Assembly (NCBI GenBank): GCA_027459485.1
Contig: DAIDIG010000005.1
Coordinates: forward strand, 90,222 to 154,221
DNA: 64,000 bases
Direction of reading: 5' to 3'
Origin: Bdellovibrionales bacterium
GTDB taxonomy: Bacteria > Bdellovibrionota > Bdellovibrionia > Bdellovibrionales > UBA1609
Part shown: piece by piece, positions 26,804 through 37,097 of the stretch
Layout of the letters: the number at the start of each line of letters is the position of its first letter
Numbering within the stretch: position 1 is the stretch's first letter
Notes under the pieces: model-generated
Told to the model about the DNA's origin: nothing
Database searches by the model: none
What the model saw: only the letters and a program-made list of their open reading frames with translations
Position numbers and translations under genes: made by a program

Positions 26804-26917
26804 TTAGCCTTGACGCTGTTTGTGTTTCGGGTTTTCGCAAATTACGCGCACAACGCCACGGCGCTTTATGACTTTACATTTCACACAAATACGTTTCACC
26901 GATGCTCGCACTTTCAT
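26804..26917 (-). CDS. rpmJ: 50S ribosomal protein L36 (zinc-binding type)
   Basis: A 37-residue frame from ATG 26915-26917 to TAA 26804-26806. [21 protein letters not shown] is followed by [12 protein letters not shown]. The C11, C14, C27 and H32 set shows the zinc-binding C+ form. It sits at its usual place before rpsM; infA, often next to it, is not present here. Confidence 0.97.
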   Translation of the reverse strand: MKVRASVKRICVKCKVIKRRGVVRVICENPKHKQRQG

Positions 26918-27025
26918 AATAACCTCCGGCAAACTGCACGCCGCCGTTCAAACCGCTAAAAACATTAAAAGCAAATTCGGGACCGCCGACTTTAACACCT
27001 CGTATATTCACTCGTCTAGATGTTT

Positions 27026-27667
27026 TTAACAGCCTAATGCCTTTTCAATTCGACGGTATACGTCGTGTTCGGAGCCCGATCCGTCAACCAGTCTCAGCTC
27101 CCCTCGCTTCTCATAGTACTCTTTTAATGGGCGCGTCGAAGCCTCATAAACCTGCATTCTCGTGCGAATAGCCTCGGGGGCGTCGTCCGCCCGCTGATAA
27201 ATATCTGTACCGCCACAAGTGTCACAGTGAACGCCGTCTTTTGGCGGCTTATTCTTAACATGGTAAGAAGCACCGCAAGTTCGGCAGGTCCGACGCCCTG
27301 ATAGCCGTTCTACCAATTCATCTGTTGAAACTTCTAAAAACACAGCATTATCTAGTTTAAGTTTTTGCTCGTCCAAGATCATATCAAGCGCATCAGCCTG
27401 AGCTAAGTTTCTCGGAAAGCCGTCCAAAATAAAATCATCTCGCAGTTCATTCAGGGCCTCTTGAACCATACCGATCGTTACTGAGTCTGGTACCAATCGT
27501 CCCGCATCCAGGTAGCCTTTCGCTTCTTTTCCCAACGGGGTTTGATTCTTTATGGCCGCGCGAAACAAGTCTCCAGTGCTGATGTGACGCATCTTTTTTC
27601 GCTCCACAAGAAGACTCGATTGAGTGCCTTTACCTGCACCCGGCGGGCCGAACAACAATATGTTCAA
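27026..27667 (-). CDS. adk: Adenylate kinase
   Basis: Interconverts ATP + AMP and 2 ADP. The P-loop GPPGAGKGTQ is at residues 7-16, followed by STGDLFRAAI, DGFPRNLAQADAL, and a long-form LID with four cysteines (CRTCGASYH ... CDTCG), so the LID is zinc-stabilised. 213 residues. The start codon is TTG at 27665-27667, overlapping the secY stop (TTGA), with GGAGG eight bases upstream, so it is translationally coupled to secY. Confidence 0.97.
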   Translation of the reverse strand: MNILLFGPPGAGKGTQSSLLVERKKMRHISTGDLFRAAIKNQTPLGKEAKGYLDAGRLVPDSVTIGMVQEALNELRDDFILDGFPRNLAQADALDMILDEQKLKLDNAVFLEVSTDELVERLSGRRTCRTCGASYHVKNKPPKDGVHCDTCGGTDIYQRADDAPEAIRTRMQVYEASTRPLKEYYEKRGELRLVDGSGSEHDVYRRIEKALGC

Positions 27668-28983
27668 TACGTCACCCTCCGGCTTCGAAACTTCACTCCC
27701 TTCATCACGCCTTCGTACTTAGCCGTGATCATATGAGACTGAATTTGTTGGCTCGTATCAAGAGCCACACCGACAAGAATCAAAACCGTCGTACCGCCGA
27801 AATAAAACGGTACGTGAACGTACTGAATAAGCATTCCCGGCAAAACGCAAATAGCGCACAGATAAATTGCGCCAGCGACGGTCAGCCTATTGAGCACCGT
27901 GACGATGTACTCAGTAGTGCTACGACCAGCGCGAATCCCAGGTATAAAGCCGCCCCATTTTTTTAGATTGTCAGAAACTTCGGTGGGATTGAACGCGATT
28001 TCAGTATAAAAAAAGCAGAAAAACCAAATAAGAATTATGTAGAAGATATTGTAAATACCTCCCGAGGGAGTGAGGTAGCTTTGCAAATTACGAATCCATG
28101 GCTTGTCAATAAACTGCGCAACCGTGGCCGGGAACAACAGCAGCGACGATGCAAAAATCGGCGGAATTACGTTTGCAAAATTAATTTTAAGGGGCAAAAA
28201 GCTCGACGGAGTTTGCATCGCCATTCGTCCGGGACCGCGTTGCGAATACTGAATGGGAATACGCCTCTGACCAACTTCAAGAAATACGATGGCCGCAATC
28301 ACCGCGAACATCCCGGCGATGATCAAAAAGGCGATCATGAAAGTCATTTCGCCGGATGAAACCATTTTCCAAAGCTTAGTCGCACCGGTTGGAATACCCG
28401 CAGCAATACCCGCGAATATGATGAGACTTGAACCATTGCCGACGCCCTTTTCATCTATTTGCTCGCCGAGCCACATGATAAACACTGTGCCTGCAGTGAG
28501 AGTGATGATCGTCATGAGATAGAATGATATAAAGTGAACGCCAAAATAAGGCTCGGAAACTATTGGGCGGCCAGGCGCCGGACTTTTAATCATCCAAGTA
28601 GCCATCGCATAAGCCTGCACGATGGCCAGACCGACCGTCGAATAGCGCGTGTATTGGGTGATTTTTTTTCGTCCTTGTTCGCCTTCTTTTCTCAATTGCT
28701 CCAGATGGGGAACAGCTGTTTGAAGGAGTTCGAAGATAATCGCGGCGGAAATGTACGGCATGATCCCAAGCGCGAAAATGCTGAACTTTTGCAAAGCTCC
28801 GCCGGTAAACATGTTAAAAAGACCGAACAGGCCACCGCCGTTTTGTTTGAAAAAGTTAAACACCGCAGTGCCGTCAACACCCGGCGTGGGTACAGCGACA
28901 CCTAAACGAAAGATGATCATTATAAAAATTGTGAAAATTATGCGCTGTCGTAACTCAGGTGGTATTGTCACTCTCGGTTGCAT
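27664..28983 (-). CDS. secY: Protein translocase subunit SecY
   Basis: Channel subunit of the Sec translocon. About 439 residues with ten membrane segments. Landmarks are the N-terminal LRQRIIFTIFIMIIFRLGVAVPTPGVD, the plug/TM2 region with GGALQKFSIFALGIMPYISAAIIFELL, and the C-terminal loop IRAGRSTTEYI. ATG 28981-28983 overlaps the rplO stop; a GTG one codon upstream is also in frame. It lies between rplO and adk, the classical spc-operon position. Confidence 0.98.
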   Translation of the reverse strand: MQPRVTIPPELRQRIIFTIFIMIIFRLGVAVPTPGVDGTAVFNFFKQNGGGLFGLFNMFTGGALQKFSIFALGIMPYISAAIIFELLQTAVPHLEQLRKEGEQGRKKITQYTRYSTVGLAIVQAYAMATWMIKSPAPGRPIVSEPYFGVHFISFYLMTIITLTAGTVFIMWLGEQIDEKGVGNGSSLIIFAGIAAGIPTGATKLWKMVSSGEMTFMIAFLIIAGMFAVIAAIVFLEVGQRRIPIQYSQRGPGRMAMQTPSSFLPLKINFANVIPPIFASSLLLFPATVAQFIDKPWIRNLQSYLTPSGGIYNIFYIILIWFFCFFYTEIAFNPTEVSDNLKKWGGFIPGIRAGRSTTEYIVTVLNRLTVAGAIYLCAICVLPGMLIQYVHVPFYFGGTTVLILVGVALDTSQQIQSHMITAKYEGVMKGVKFRSRRVTY

Positions 28984-29423
28984 CACAATTGGATAACCTC
29001 GACTTTTCCGCCCGCTTTTTCAATAGCACTCTTAGCGGATTCACTGAATTTGTGCGCCTTAATCGTTAAGTTCTTTTTAAGCGCACCATTGCCTAAAATC
29101 TTAACAGGTCCCTTTTTAATTAGGCCGGCTGATTTAAGAACGTCGATCGTCACTTCACCATCTAATTTCTCAAGCTGGCTCAAGTTCACGATTTCATACC
29201 GTGTACGGAACATAGTGTTTTTGAAACCAAATTTCGGGAATCTCCGATGCACGGGAGTCTGGCCACCTTCAAATCCTCTTCGGATGTTGCCGCTTTTACG
29301 CGCCTTTTGACCTTTGTTGCCCTTACCAGCGCGACCACCCTTGCCCGAACCGCGTCCGCGACCGAGCCTTTTCGTGTTGTGTGTTGAGCCGCCTTTTGGG
29401 CGCAGAGTAGAAAGCATATTCAT
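28983..29423 (-). CDS. rplO: 50S ribosomal protein L15
   Basis: The 146-residue product has the Gly/Arg-rich N-terminus typical of L15 (LGRGRGSGKGGRAGKGNKGQ) and GFEGGQTPVHRRFPKFGF. AGGTGA precedes the ATG. It overlaps the secY start. Confidence 0.98.
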   Translation of the reverse strand: MNMLSTLRPKGGSTHNTKRLGRGRGSGKGGRAGKGNKGQKARKSGNIRRGFEGGQTPVHRRFPKFGFKNTMFRTRYEIVNLSQLEKLDGEVTIDVLKSAGLIKKGPVKILGNGALKKNLTIKAHKFSESAKSAIEKAGGKVEVIQL

Positions 29424-29430
29424 AAATCAC

Positions 29431-29628
29431 CTACTTTTCGGTCGTCTTTTGAACAGTCACTTGTACAAGGTGCTGAACTTTAAAAATCTGCCCGCGATTA
29501 GCCGGATTGTCAGCCACCACAACTTCAGCATTACGTCGACGAAGACCAAGGCATCGAACAGCCTCGCGTTGGCTCTCCTCGCATCCGCGTAGTCCTCTAA
29601 TTAATTTCACTCGAAATGATTTTGCCAT
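29431..29628 (-). CDS. rpmD: 50S ribosomal protein L30
   Basis: 65 residues beginning MAKSFRVKLIRGLRG, with the L30 fold pattern (LGLRRRNAEVVVADNPANRGQIFKVQHLVQV). It lies between rpsE and rplO as in other spc operons. Confidence 0.96.
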   Translation of the reverse strand: MAKSFRVKLIRGLRGCEESQREAVRCLGLRRRNAEVVVADNPANRGQIFKVQHLVQVTVQKTTEK

Positions 29629-29630
29629 AA

Positions 29631-30128
29631 TTATACCTCAAGCCGTGACGGGCGCCCTTCCATTAATTGACTGAGCCCAGCCAAGGTCGCACGAACTGCG
29701 TTTCTTGGATTTGTTGGCCCCACGCATTTAGTCAAAATATCTTTAATGCCCAAGCTTTCAAGAACCGCACGGATTGCTCCGCCGGCGATAACACCAGTCC
29801 CAGGTGCGGCTGGCATAAGAAGAACTTTGGTTGCACCGAATCGGCCTTCTACCTCGTGAGCAATAGTTCGATTTTCATGAAGCCGGAAAGTCATCATTTG
29901 TTTTTTTGCGGATCGGCTCGCTTTGGTGATGGCTTCGGGTACTTCACCCGCTTTACCCTTTCCGATGCCGACTTTGCCGTTTCCGTTACCCGCGACAACT
30001 AACGCCGCAAAAGAAAACCGCCGCCCGCCTTTTACCACTTTTGCCACACGGCTGATGGCCACAACGCGCTCTTGAAATTCGGAATCTCCGCGCTCGCCTC
30101 GTTCGGGTCTATCTGAATTTTCCGCCAT
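29631..30128 (-). CDS. rpsE: 30S ribosomal protein S5
   Basis: Decoding-fidelity protein. It has [50 protein letters not shown] and the C-terminal [26 protein letters not shown]. 165 residues with an acidic/charged N-terminal lead. Confidence 0.99.
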   Translation of the reverse strand: MAENSDRPERGERGDSEFQERVVAISRVAKVVKGGRRFSFAALVVAGNGNGKVGIGKGKAGEVPEAITKASRSAKKQMMTFRLHENRTIAHEVEGRFGATKVLLMPAAPGTGVIAGGAIRAVLESLGIKDILTKCVGPTNPRNAVRATLAGLSQLMEGRPSRLEV

Positions 30129-30157
30129 TCTATTCTCCCATTTCTCGTTTCAAAAAA

Positions 30158-30529
30158 CTAAAATTTTAGGCCGCCCTCACGTGCGGCATCCGCTAACGCC
30201 TTTATGCGCCCGTGATATAAATATCCGCCGCGATCAAAAACAACGTCAGAAATTTTCTTCTGCAAAGCCAATTTAGCGATCTCCGCGCCCACGGTCGCGG
30301 CCGTGTCCTTCGCTTTTCCGTCTTTTGCTTTAACCGTGATAGTCGAAGCTGCCGCCAGAGTTTTACCGCTCGTATCGTCGATAACTTGGGCATAAATATG
30401 ATTGGCACTGCGGAAGATGCTTAAGCGAGGACGCTCGGGCGTACCGAACACTCTCTTTCTGATTCGAACACGCTTTTTTGCTCTCGATTTCAACTTCCGC
30501 GACGATTTGTTATGATAATTAAGTCTCAC
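30158..30529 (-). CDS. rplR: 50S ribosomal protein L18
   Basis: Binds 5S rRNA. The pattern [31 protein letters not shown] and the C-terminal [24 protein letters not shown] are diagnostic. The start codon is GTG (30527-30529) with AGAGG upstream. 123 residues. Confidence 0.98.
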   Translation of the reverse strand: MRLNYHNKSSRKLKSRAKKRVRIRKRVFGTPERPRLSIFRSANHIYAQVIDDTSGKTLAAASTITVKAKDGKAKDTAATVGAEIAKLALQKKISDVVFDRGGYLYHGRIKALADAAREGGLKF

Positions 30530-30553
30530 GTTAAACCTCTCAATAAATAGCTA

Positions 30554-31090
30554 TTACTTACCTGCCGCTTTTCCGGCCTTACGACGAATACGTTCATCCG
30601 AATATTTGATACCTTTAGCCAAATAAGGTTCTGGCGGTCGATAATTTCGAATTTGTGCCGCAACCTGGCCGACCTTGGCGCGATCTGCTCCCGTTATAAT
30701 AATTTTCGTTTGTTTATCGACCTTAATTTCAATGCCTTCTGGAATTTCAAAACTTACAGGATGACTAAAACCAAGGCTCAACTCAAGCTTCTTACCCGCG
30801 ACGTTTGCTCGGTAACCCACCCCGTTCAATTCCAGTTCTTTCGTCCAACCTTTAGAAACGCCGGTTACGGCATTTTGTAATAAAGCGCGAGTTAACCCGT
30901 AGTACTTTCCATCTTCGACATTGTCGCAAACGAGCGTCACTTTGCTCTCTTCAATTTGCGCTTTTATTTTGTTCATCAGAGGCACAATAAGCGCGTGCTT
31001 GGCGCCTTTGACTTGAAGTTCTTGCGCTGGCGTCAGCGTCACTTGAACGCCCTTTTGCAAATAAACTGGAGATTTTCCGACTCTCGACAT
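30554..31090 (-). CDS. rplF: 50S ribosomal protein L6
   Basis: 178 residues beginning MSRVGKSPVYL. It has the two-domain L6 pattern, ending with RNYRPPEPYLAKGIKYSDERIRRKAGKAAGK. ATG 31088-31090 gives the canonical MSRVGK start. Confidence 0.98.
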   Translation of the reverse strand: MSRVGKSPVYLQKGVQVTLTPAQELQVKGAKHALIVPLMNKIKAQIEESKVTLVCDNVEDGKYYGLTRALLQNAVTGVSKGWTKELELNGVGYRANVAGKKLELSLGFSHPVSFEIPEGIEIKVDKQTKIIITGADRAKVGQVAAQIRNYRPPEPYLAKGIKYSDERIRRKAGKAAGK

Positions 31091-31096
31091 ATCCAC

Positions 31097-31486
31097 CTAC
31101 CAAATTCTAAAAAGTAACTCTCCACCGAGTTTTTGTTCTTTAGCCTCATCGCCCGTCATAATGCCTTTGCTCGTACTCAGCACTGCCATTCCGTACCCAT
31201 GTCGCACATTTGGGATGTCTTTCGACCCGATATACTTGCGAAGCCCAGGGCTACTTTCTCTCATGATATTGCGGATGATTGGCTCACCTTTGGGCGTATA
31301 CCGCAAATAAACCCTCATCATGCCCTGCTTACCGTCACGGGCGATTTTGAAACTGCGGATGTATCCATTTTTTTGTAACAGAGACGCAATACCCACACGC
31401 ATATTCGATGACGGCACATCCACTTTTTCGTGTTTCGCCAGAGCGGCATTTCGGATTCTCGTCAGAAACTCAGCAACTGTATCCAT
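31097..31486 (-). CDS. rpsH: 30S ribosomal protein S8
   Basis: Central-domain assembly protein that in many bacteria also represses the spc operon. 129 residues: DTVAEFLTRIRNAALAKHEKVDVPSSN at the start and VPNVRHGYGMAVLSTSKGIMTGDEAK-like residues at the end. It follows rplE by 15 bases; rpsN, normally between them, is missing. Confidence 0.98.
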   Translation of the reverse strand: MDTVAEFLTRIRNAALAKHEKVDVPSSNMRVGIASLLQKNGYIRSFKIARDGKQGMMRVYLRYTPKGEPIIRNIMRESSPGLRKYIGSKDIPNVRHGYGMAVLSTSKGIMTGDEAKEQKLGGELLFRIW

Positions 31487-31501
31487 CTTTCCAAGGCTCC
31501 T

Positions 31502-32041
31502 TTATTTACGGAATGGCATGCCGAGCGCTTCAAGTAGCGCGCGACCCTGCTCGTCAGTTTTGCCGGTTGTACAAATTGTGATATTCATTCCCCGCATCAT
31601 GTCCACTTTTTCGTATTCGACTTCAGGAAAAATAATCTGCTCTTTGACGCCCATGTTGAAATTGCCACGACCGTCAAAACCCTTCGGGGATAACCCGCGA
31701 AAATCTCGAACGCGTGGCAAACTAAAATGGATCAGCTTCTCTAAAAATACCCACGCGCGATCGCGGCGTAAAGTCACCATCGCGCCGAGCGGAATGCCTT
31801 CGCGTAACTTAAAATTTGAAATCGCCTTTTTTGCGTGAGTAATTGCCGCCTTTTGGCCAGCAATTGCCGTCAACTCATCGACAACATTGTTCACGATTTT
31901 GGGGTTTTTCACCACTTCGCCGGTCGACACGCTCAATACAATTTTATCGAGTCGGGGCACCTGGTGGATGTTCGTCACTTTCAGCTGATTTTTCAGCTGG
32001 GGAATGACTTCCTTTTTGTATTTTTCGAATAGCGTACTCAC
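31502..32041 (-). CDS. rplE: 50S ribosomal protein L5
   Basis: Binds 5S rRNA and contacts S13. 179 residues with [60 protein letters not shown] and GMNITICTT. The start is GTG (32039-32041) with GAGGAG six bases away; a nearer ATG at 32044-32046 stops after two codons. It follows rplN with only 15 bases between them, leaving no room for rplX. Confidence 0.98.
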   Translation of the reverse strand: MSTLFEKYKKEVIPQLKNQLKVTNIHQVPRLDKIVLSVSTGEVVKNPKIVNNVVDELTAIAGQKAAITHAKKAISNFKLREGIPLGAMVTLRRDRAWVFLEKLIHFSLPRVRDFRGLSPKGFDGRGNFNMGVKEQIIFPEVEYEKVDMMRGMNITICTTGKTDEQGRALLEALGMPFRK

Positions 32042-32056
32042 TTCATTCTCCTCGAT

Positions 32057-32425
32057 TCACAGCACTTCAGGCGCCAGCGATACGATTTTTACAAATTTCT
32101 TTGCCCTCAGTTCTCTAGCAACTGGTCCAAATATCCGAGTGCCGATAGGCTCAAGGGCCGCATTGATTAACACTGCTGAATTATCGTCAAACCTCAGATA
32201 GCTGCCGTCAGGACGACGCAACTTGTGAGTCGTGCGCACGATGACGGCCTTCGCCACGTCGCCTTTTTTCACTTTTGAATTCGGCAACGCATCCTTAACC
32301 GAAACCACGATTATATCGCCGATATTGGCATAGCGCCGCTTACTGCCGCCCAGCACTTTTAAGCACTGGACTTCACGCGCCCCTGAATTGTCAGCGACCT
32401 TTAGTCGCGTCTGCATTTGAATCAT
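32057..32425 (-). CDS. rplN: 50S ribosomal protein L14
   Basis: 122 residues beginning [33 protein letters not shown], with the C-terminal [29 protein letters not shown]. The start overlaps the rpsQ stop (ATGA). Confidence 0.99.
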   Translation of the reverse strand: MIQMQTRLKVADNSGAREVQCLKVLGGSKRRYANIGDIIVVSVKDALPNSKVKKGDVAKAVIVRTTHKLRRPDGSYLRFDDNSAVLINAALEPIGTRIFGPVARELRAKKFVKIVSLAPEVL

Positions 32426-32745
32426 ACGTCTACTCCAGAAACTTGCTTCGATTTTTCAACGACTTCAGCCAACGTCCATCGCTTCGTTTTGCTGAGCGGG
32501 CGGGTTTCAAAAATACGGACCAAGTCGCCTACTTTAGCCTCATTTTTTTCGTCATGGGCTTTGAACACCGACGATTGACGAATGTATTTGCCGTATCGAG
32601 CGTGTTTCACGAGCGAAAAAACCTGAACTGCAATTGTCTTGGCCATCTTATCGCTCACAACTCGACCGACAACTTCATTGCGCATTTTTCGCGCGCTTTT
32701 GTCGTCTGTTATTGGGGCTGCTTCTTTTTTGTTCGCTTTTGCCAT
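32422..32745 (-). CDS. rpsQ: 30S ribosomal protein S17
   Basis: 107 residues. The S17 core ([29 protein letters not shown], and [27 protein letters not shown]) is preceded by about 20 extra charged residues, an N-terminal extension. Confidence 0.98.
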   Translation of the reverse strand: MAKANKKEAAPITDDKSARKMRNEVVGRVVSDKMAKTIAVQVFSLVKHARYGKYIRQSSVFKAHDEKNEAKVGDLVRIFETRPLSKTKRWTLAEVVEKSKQVSGVDV

Positions 32746-32762
32746 ACCAAATTCCTTTAATT

Positions 32763-32954
32763 TTATCGCGAAAGTTTCGCCGAAAGGATCGTATTCACTC
32801 GGGCAATATCTCTTCGCAAAGTGCGGACCTGCAGCGGGTTCGCGAGTTGACCAAGCGACATCTTCATTTTCGCTTGAAACAAATCTTCGCTCATCGACCT
32901 TTGCCGCTTCCGCAACTCTTCAACTGTTAAATCCTGAATCTCTTTAAACTTCAT
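32763..32954 (-). CDS. rpmC: 50S ribosomal protein L29
   Basis: 63 residues: [18 protein letters not shown], then the helical hairpin with [24 protein letters not shown] 32952-32954 is preferred because GGGAG is then eight bases away; an ATG two codons upstream is too close to it. Confidence 0.97.
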   Translation of the reverse strand: MKFKEIQDLTVEELRKRQRSMSEDLFQAKMKMSLGQLANPLQVRTLRRDIARVNTILSAKLSR

Positions 32955-32977
32955 TGTCATTCTCCCAAATTACCGTC

Positions 32978-33385
32978 TTACTCGCGAGCTATGAATTTCG
33001 TTCGGATCGGCAATTTATATTGAGCCAGCTTAAACGCATCTTCTGCCTGCTGACGAGTCACACCGTTAATTTCGAACAAAATGCGTCCCGGTAAAATATT
33101 TGCGACCCACAATTCCGGAGCGCCTTTACCGCTACCCATTCGAACTTCGGCCGGCTTTTTGGTGATCGGACGATCCGGATAAACACGCATCCAAAGCTGC
33201 CCGCCTCGCTTCACCGAACGGCTGATGGCAATACGACTGGCTTCCAATTGGCGGGCCGTTACTCGACCGCAAGTAACTGCAGCTAGGGCATAATCACCGA
33301 AAGAAAGCTCACTGCCACGACGAGCCAGGCCTTTAAATCCCGCGCGATGTTGACGGCGCCACTTAACCTTCTTTGGACTTAACAC
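32978..33385 (-). CDS. rplP: 50S ribosomal protein L16
   Basis: 135 residues; [18 protein letters not shown] at the N-terminus and [34 protein letters not shown] are diagnostic. GTG start (33383-33385). Its first 23 bases overlap the end of rpsC, so the two genes are translationally coupled. Confidence 0.98.
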   Translation of the reverse strand: MLSPKKVKWRRQHRAGFKGLARRGSELSFGDYALAAVTCGRVTARQLEASRIAISRSVKRGGQLWMRVYPDRPITKKPAEVRMGSGKGAPELWVANILPGRILFEINGVTRQQAEDAFKLAQYKLPIRTKFIARE

Positions 33386-34037
33386 GACTTGCCTCCTGAA
33401 CTTCTTTTGCCGACATAATGTCGCCGCGATAGATCCAGACCTTTACACCGATCAACCCGTAAGTGGTGAGTGCTTCGGCCGTCCCGAAATCGATATCCGC
33501 TCGCAATGTATGAAGCGGAACGCTTTTTTCCGTATACCATTCCGTACGCGCAATCTCGGCCCCGTCCAACCGGCCGGCGACCATCACTTTGATCCCACGC
33601 ACGCCGCTTCGTAAAGACGCGGCCATCGCCTTTTTAATCGCCTTACGCCATGACACTCGCTTTTCAAGCTGAAGAGCGATGCTTTCTGATACCAATTGCG
33701 CATCCAAATCGGGTTTACGAACTTCTTGGATGTTCACAAACACTTCACTGGGCGTCAGCTTTTGGATGTCAGCCTTCAGGGCGTCGATGCCTGTACCTTT
33801 TTTACCAATTACAACACCCGGACGCGCCGTTGAAATAATCACCTTCAATTTTTTCGCAGCTCGCTCCATTTCAATCTTCGCGACGCCGGCGTGCTTCAGT
33901 TTATCTTTGATGTACTTGCGAAGTTTAAAGTCTTCTTGCAAGTTCGCGGCGAACTGTCCGCCTTTTGCAAACCAACGTGAATCCCACGTGCGAATCACGC
34001 CGACTCGTAAACCAATTGGATTAACCTTCTGACCCAA
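33363..34037 (-). CDS. rpsC: 30S ribosomal protein S3
   Basis: 224 residues with a KH domain: [25 protein letters not shown] at the N-terminus, [22 protein letters not shown] (GxxG loop), and C-terminal [23 protein letters not shown]. The start is TTG (34035-34037); no alternative ATG preserves the conserved first residues. Confidence 0.98.
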   Translation of the reverse strand: MGQKVNPIGLRVGVIRTWDSRWFAKGGQFAANLQEDFKLRKYIKDKLKHAGVAKIEMERAAKKLKVIISTARPGVVIGKKGTGIDALKADIQKLTPSEVFVNIQEVRKPDLDAQLVSESIALQLEKRVSWRKAIKKAMAASLRSGVRGIKVMVAGRLDGAEIARTEWYTEKSVPLHTLRADIDFGTAEALTTYGLIGVKVWIYRGDIMSAKEVQEASRVKSKEG

Positions 34038-34058
34038 ACTACACCCGACCTTTCATGC

Positions 34059-34394
34059 TCATGCCCTCTCATCCAAAACGAGTGAAATGTGGCTTGTTTT
34101 TTTTCGAATCATAAACGCACGACCTTGCGCACGCGGACGGTACCGCTTCATGTCCGGCCCTTCATCGACGAGCACGGTCTTCACAAAGAGATTATCGACG
34201 TCGATCACTTTCTTCTGTTCGGCGTTTGCAACGGCCGATTCAACAAGCTTTTTCATAAAAACCGCGGTCTTTTTCGGCATAAATGCGAGTATCCGAATGG
34301 CGTCATTCACGTTTTTACCGCGAATCGCATCTGCAACAAGGCGCGCTTTTTGACTGCCGACGCGCGCGTATTTCAAATCTGCTTTAACTTCCAT
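34059..34394 (-). CDS. rplV: 50S ribosomal protein L22
   Basis: 111 residues. It has KYARVGSQKARLVADAIRGKNVNDAIRIL and the tunnel-loop region GPDMKRYRPRAQGRAFMIRKKTSHISLVL. The tunnel beta-hairpin looks normal. Confidence 0.98.
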   Translation of the reverse strand: MEVKADLKYARVGSQKARLVADAIRGKNVNDAIRILAFMPKKTAVFMKKLVESAVANAEQKKVIDVDNLFVKTVLVDEGPDMKRYRPRAQGRAFMIRKKTSHISLVLDERA

Positions 34395-34399
34395 GATGA

Positions 34400-34693
34400 C
34401 TAAGCTCCTTTCGCCGGGGCGGCGGCTTCAGCTTTGCGTTCAGAGTGACCGCCAAATTGCCGAGTTGGAGCAAATTCGCCCAATTTGTGACCAATCATAT
34501 TCTCAGTCACATAAACCGGAACAAACTTCTTACCGTTGTGAACCGCGAATGTCAGACCAACGGACTCCGGCAGTATCGTCGATCGGCGCGACCAAGTCTT
34601 GATCACTTTCCGATCGCCAGATTTAAGCGCGGCAGCTATTTTCTTCATTAAATGATGATCCACATAGGGACCTTTTTTTACTGAACGAGCCAC
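34400..34693 (-). CDS. rpsS: 30S ribosomal protein S19
   Basis: 97 residues; starts [18 protein letters not shown] after a GTG codon (34691-34693) and contains [43 protein letters not shown]. The C-terminal tail is Ala-rich. Confidence 0.98.
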   Translation of the reverse strand: MARSVKKGPYVDHHLMKKIAAALKSGDRKVIKTWSRRSTILPESVGLTFAVHNGKKFVPVYVTENMIGHKLGEFAPTRQFGGHSERKAEAAAPAKGA

Positions 34694-34696
34694 TGT

Positions 34697-35527
34697 TTAC
34701 ATTCCTTTCGCGTTTCGACGTCTGATGATCATCGAATCGGTCCGTTTATTTTTACGAGTTTTAAACCCTTTGCACGGCTTACCCCACGGAGTTACAGGAT
34801 GATGCCCTTTACCGACACCTTCGCCGCCACCAAGGGGGTGATCAATCGGGTTCATAGCCATACCTCGAACAGAAGGACGAATCCCCCGCCAACGGCGTCG
34901 ACCGGCTTTACCCCAACTGATGTTTTCGTGATCCGTATTGCCGACTTGCCCGATACTGGCGCGGCAAACCGATAAAACTTTACGAACTTCGCCCGACGGC
35001 AATCGCACTTGGCAATATTCACCGATTTTACCGATAAGTACTGCACCAACGCCCGCACCGCGAGCAATCTGAGCGCCTTTGCCTGGACGAAGCTCTACAT
35101 TGTGAATTGTCGTACCGGCGGGGATAAGCCCCAGCGGTTTTGCATTGCCAGGCTTAATGTCGGCGGTATTGCCCGAGACGACGGCATCTCCGACGTTCAA
35201 ACCCACTGGTGCCAGAATGTACGATTTCATTCCATCTGCATAGCAAATGAGCGCGATTCGGCAGGTGCGATTGGGATCATATTCAATCGCTAAAACTTTG
35301 GCCGGCACATCGATTTTATTTCGATGAAAATCTATAAGACGATAACGGCGCTTGTGGCCCCCGCCTTTGTGCCAAACCGTGATCATACCGGTGTTGTTTC
35401 GGGCCGCCCGACGCGAAAGCGCACGGGTCAACGATCGCTCTGGCTTCGATTTAGTAATCTCTGAAAAATCATACCCTGTCATTTGTCGCCGTGACGGCGT
35501 ATTGGGGCGATATGTTCGAACTCCCAT
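34697..35527 (-). CDS. rplB: 50S ribosomal protein L2
   Basis: Peptidyl-transferase-centre assembly protein, 276 residues. It has [37 protein letters not shown], and the conserved C-terminal [20 protein letters not shown] segment [30 protein letters not shown] with the catalytic-centre His. Confidence 0.99.
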   Translation of the reverse strand: MGVRTYRPNTPSRRQMTGYDFSEITKSKPERSLTRALSRRAARNNTGMITVWHKGGGHKRRYRLIDFHRNKIDVPAKVLAIEYDPNRTCRIALICYADGMKSYILAPVGLNVGDAVVSGNTADIKPGNAKPLGLIPAGTTIHNVELRPGKGAQIARGAGVGAVLIGKIGEYCQVRLPSGEVRKVLSVCRASIGQVGNTDHENISWGKAGRRRWRGIRPSVRGMAMNPIDHPLGGGEGVGKGHHPVTPWGKPCKGFKTRKNKRTDSMIIRRRNAKGM

Positions 35528-35529
35528 GC

Positions 35530-35808
35530 TTACGCTCCTTCAAAAAGACTGATTTTTTCGCCCGGTGCGAGTCGGACCATTGCCTTCTTCCAATACTTGA
35601 CGGCGCTAATACCCAACTTGTTTCGTGTCGCGCGCCCACGGCAGATCGATGTTTTTACCGATCGAACTTTTACTCGAAACAATTTCTCTACGGCATTTTT
35701 AACTTCGGCTTTATTGGCGGCTCGATCGACTTCAAAAACATAGGTGTCGTGCTCAGCCAAAACGCTGTTTTTCTCTGATATAAGCGGTCGCTTAATAATT
35801 TGATACAT
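35530..35808 (-). CDS. rplW: 50S ribosomal protein L23
   Basis: Tunnel-exit docking site for trigger factor and SRP. 92 residues: [45 protein letters not shown]. Located two bases from its neighbours, in the standard S10 order. Confidence 0.98.
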   Translation of the reverse strand: MYQIIKRPLISEKNSVLAEHDTYVFEVDRAANKAEVKNAVEKLFRVKVRSVKTSICRGRATRNKLGISAVKYWKKAMVRLAPGEKISLFEGA

Positions 35809-35810
35809 GG

Positions 35811-36440
35811 CTATTTACCTTCCAAACATCGGGCTTCAATTTGCTTTAGCGAATCTTTGGCAAGGATCGCGCTATCAAATTTCAAAAGATCGTAAACGTT
35901 TAAGCCAGCCGTGCTGTAATAGCGAACCTTCGGCATATTTCGAGCAGCACGCGACATCATTTTGTCATCTTTGCCGTCAATTAGAACGGCCTTGCTCACA
36001 CCTAATTTATTGAGGCGACCTGCCAATTCTTTTGTACGACCTTCTGTCGATGTCATTTCATCGAGCACAATCAGACGGCCATTAGCAAACAAATATGAAA
36101 GCGCCGACTTTAGACCTTCGCGTTTCAGTTTTTTCGGAAGCGAGTATGAATAGTCTCGCGGCTTCGGCCCAAAAACCGTACCCCCGCCAACTAAAACCGG
36201 CGAGCGAGTCGAACCTTGACGGGCCGAACCTGTGCCTTTTTGTTTGAACGGCTTTTTACCGCCGCCACGTACTTCGCCTCGACTCTTCGTTTTATGCGTG
36301 CCACGACGCCGGCTTGCCAATTGCCATCTCACGAGCGAATGAAGAATCGCCTTTTTGACCGGCTGCTCAAATATTTCGGCAGTCAGTTCAACCTGTCCTA
36401 CTTTTTTATTTTCCCAATCAACGACGTCAACTTTTGCCAT
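35811..36440 (-). CDS. rplD: 50S ribosomal protein L4
   Basis: 209 residues. The tunnel-constriction loop region [44 protein letters not shown] is intact. In gamma-proteobacteria L4 autoregulates the S10 operon; whether that occurs here cannot be seen. Confidence 0.99.
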   Translation of the reverse strand: MAKVDVVDWENKKVGQVELTAEIFEQPVKKAILHSLVRWQLASRRRGTHKTKSRGEVRGGGKKPFKQKGTGSARQGSTRSPVLVGGGTVFGPKPRDYSYSLPKKLKREGLKSALSYLFANGRLIVLDEMTSTEGRTKELAGRLNKLGVSKAVLIDGKDDKMMSRAARNMPKVRYYSTAGLNVYDLLKFDSAILAKDSLKQIEARCLEGK

Positions 36441-36441
36441 G

Positions 36442-37095
36442 TTACACTCGCACTTTCGTCAGTTTCACGAGAGAGTTGGCCGCACCGGGCACAGCGCCTC
36501 GTACAATGATCACATTTTCTTCGGGAACTACATCTAAGATCGACAAGTTTTTTACGGTGACGGTTTCGTCGCCCAAGTGGCCGGGAAACTTTTTGCCGGG
36601 CATTACTCGACCTGGCCAGGTGCGGTTACCGCTCGAACCAGGGCTTCGATGAAAACCCGACCCGTGTGCCCCGGGACCGCCGGCGTTATTCCATCGGCGA
36701 ACAACGCCCATAAAGCCTTTACCTTTAGATGTTCCAGTCACTTTTACAGTGTCGCCGGCTTTAAGACTTGCGATACTGATGTGCGCACCAACTTCTACCC
36801 CTTCAGCCGCAGACTTCGTACGAATCTCGCGTACAAAATAGGCGCCATTTTCGAAGCCGGTACCCTTTAAATGATTTTTCTCGGATTTGCCCGTCCGCTT
36901 GGCACGTTTCGGACCAAACGCGACTTGAACCGCAGAATACCCATCCTTTTCAGATGTTTTCAGTTGCGATACCACCATAGGCTCATAGCGAAGAACCGTG
37001 GCCGACTGCATCTCACCGTTATCGTCGTAATAGGATGACATTCCGACTTTAAATGCGAACAAAATTTCGAGCTCGATCGATTTTGCTTCACTCAT
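36442..37095 (-). CDS. rplC: 50S ribosomal protein L3
   Basis: 217 residues. The conserved GKGFMGVVRRWNNAGGPGAHGSGFHRSPGSSGNRTWPGRVMPGKKFPGHLG is present. The N-terminus has a short extra acidic lead before LEILFAFKVGMSSYYDDNG. Confidence 0.98.
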   Translation of the reverse strand: MSEAKSIELEILFAFKVGMSSYYDDNGEMQSATVLRYEPMVVSQLKTSEKDGYSAVQVAFGPKRAKRTGKSEKNHLKGTGFENGAYFVREIRTKSAAEGVEVGAHISIASLKAGDTVKVTGTSKGKGFMGVVRRWNNAGGPGAHGSGFHRSPGSSGNRTWPGRVMPGKKFPGHLGDETVTVKNLSILDVVPEENVIIVRGAVPGAANSLVKLTKVRV

Positions 37096-37097
37096 GA

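Noticed and set aside
32042..32056. Hidden rplX between rplN and rplE
   Set aside because: Only 15 bases separate the stop and start, containing just a Shine-Dalgarno sequence.
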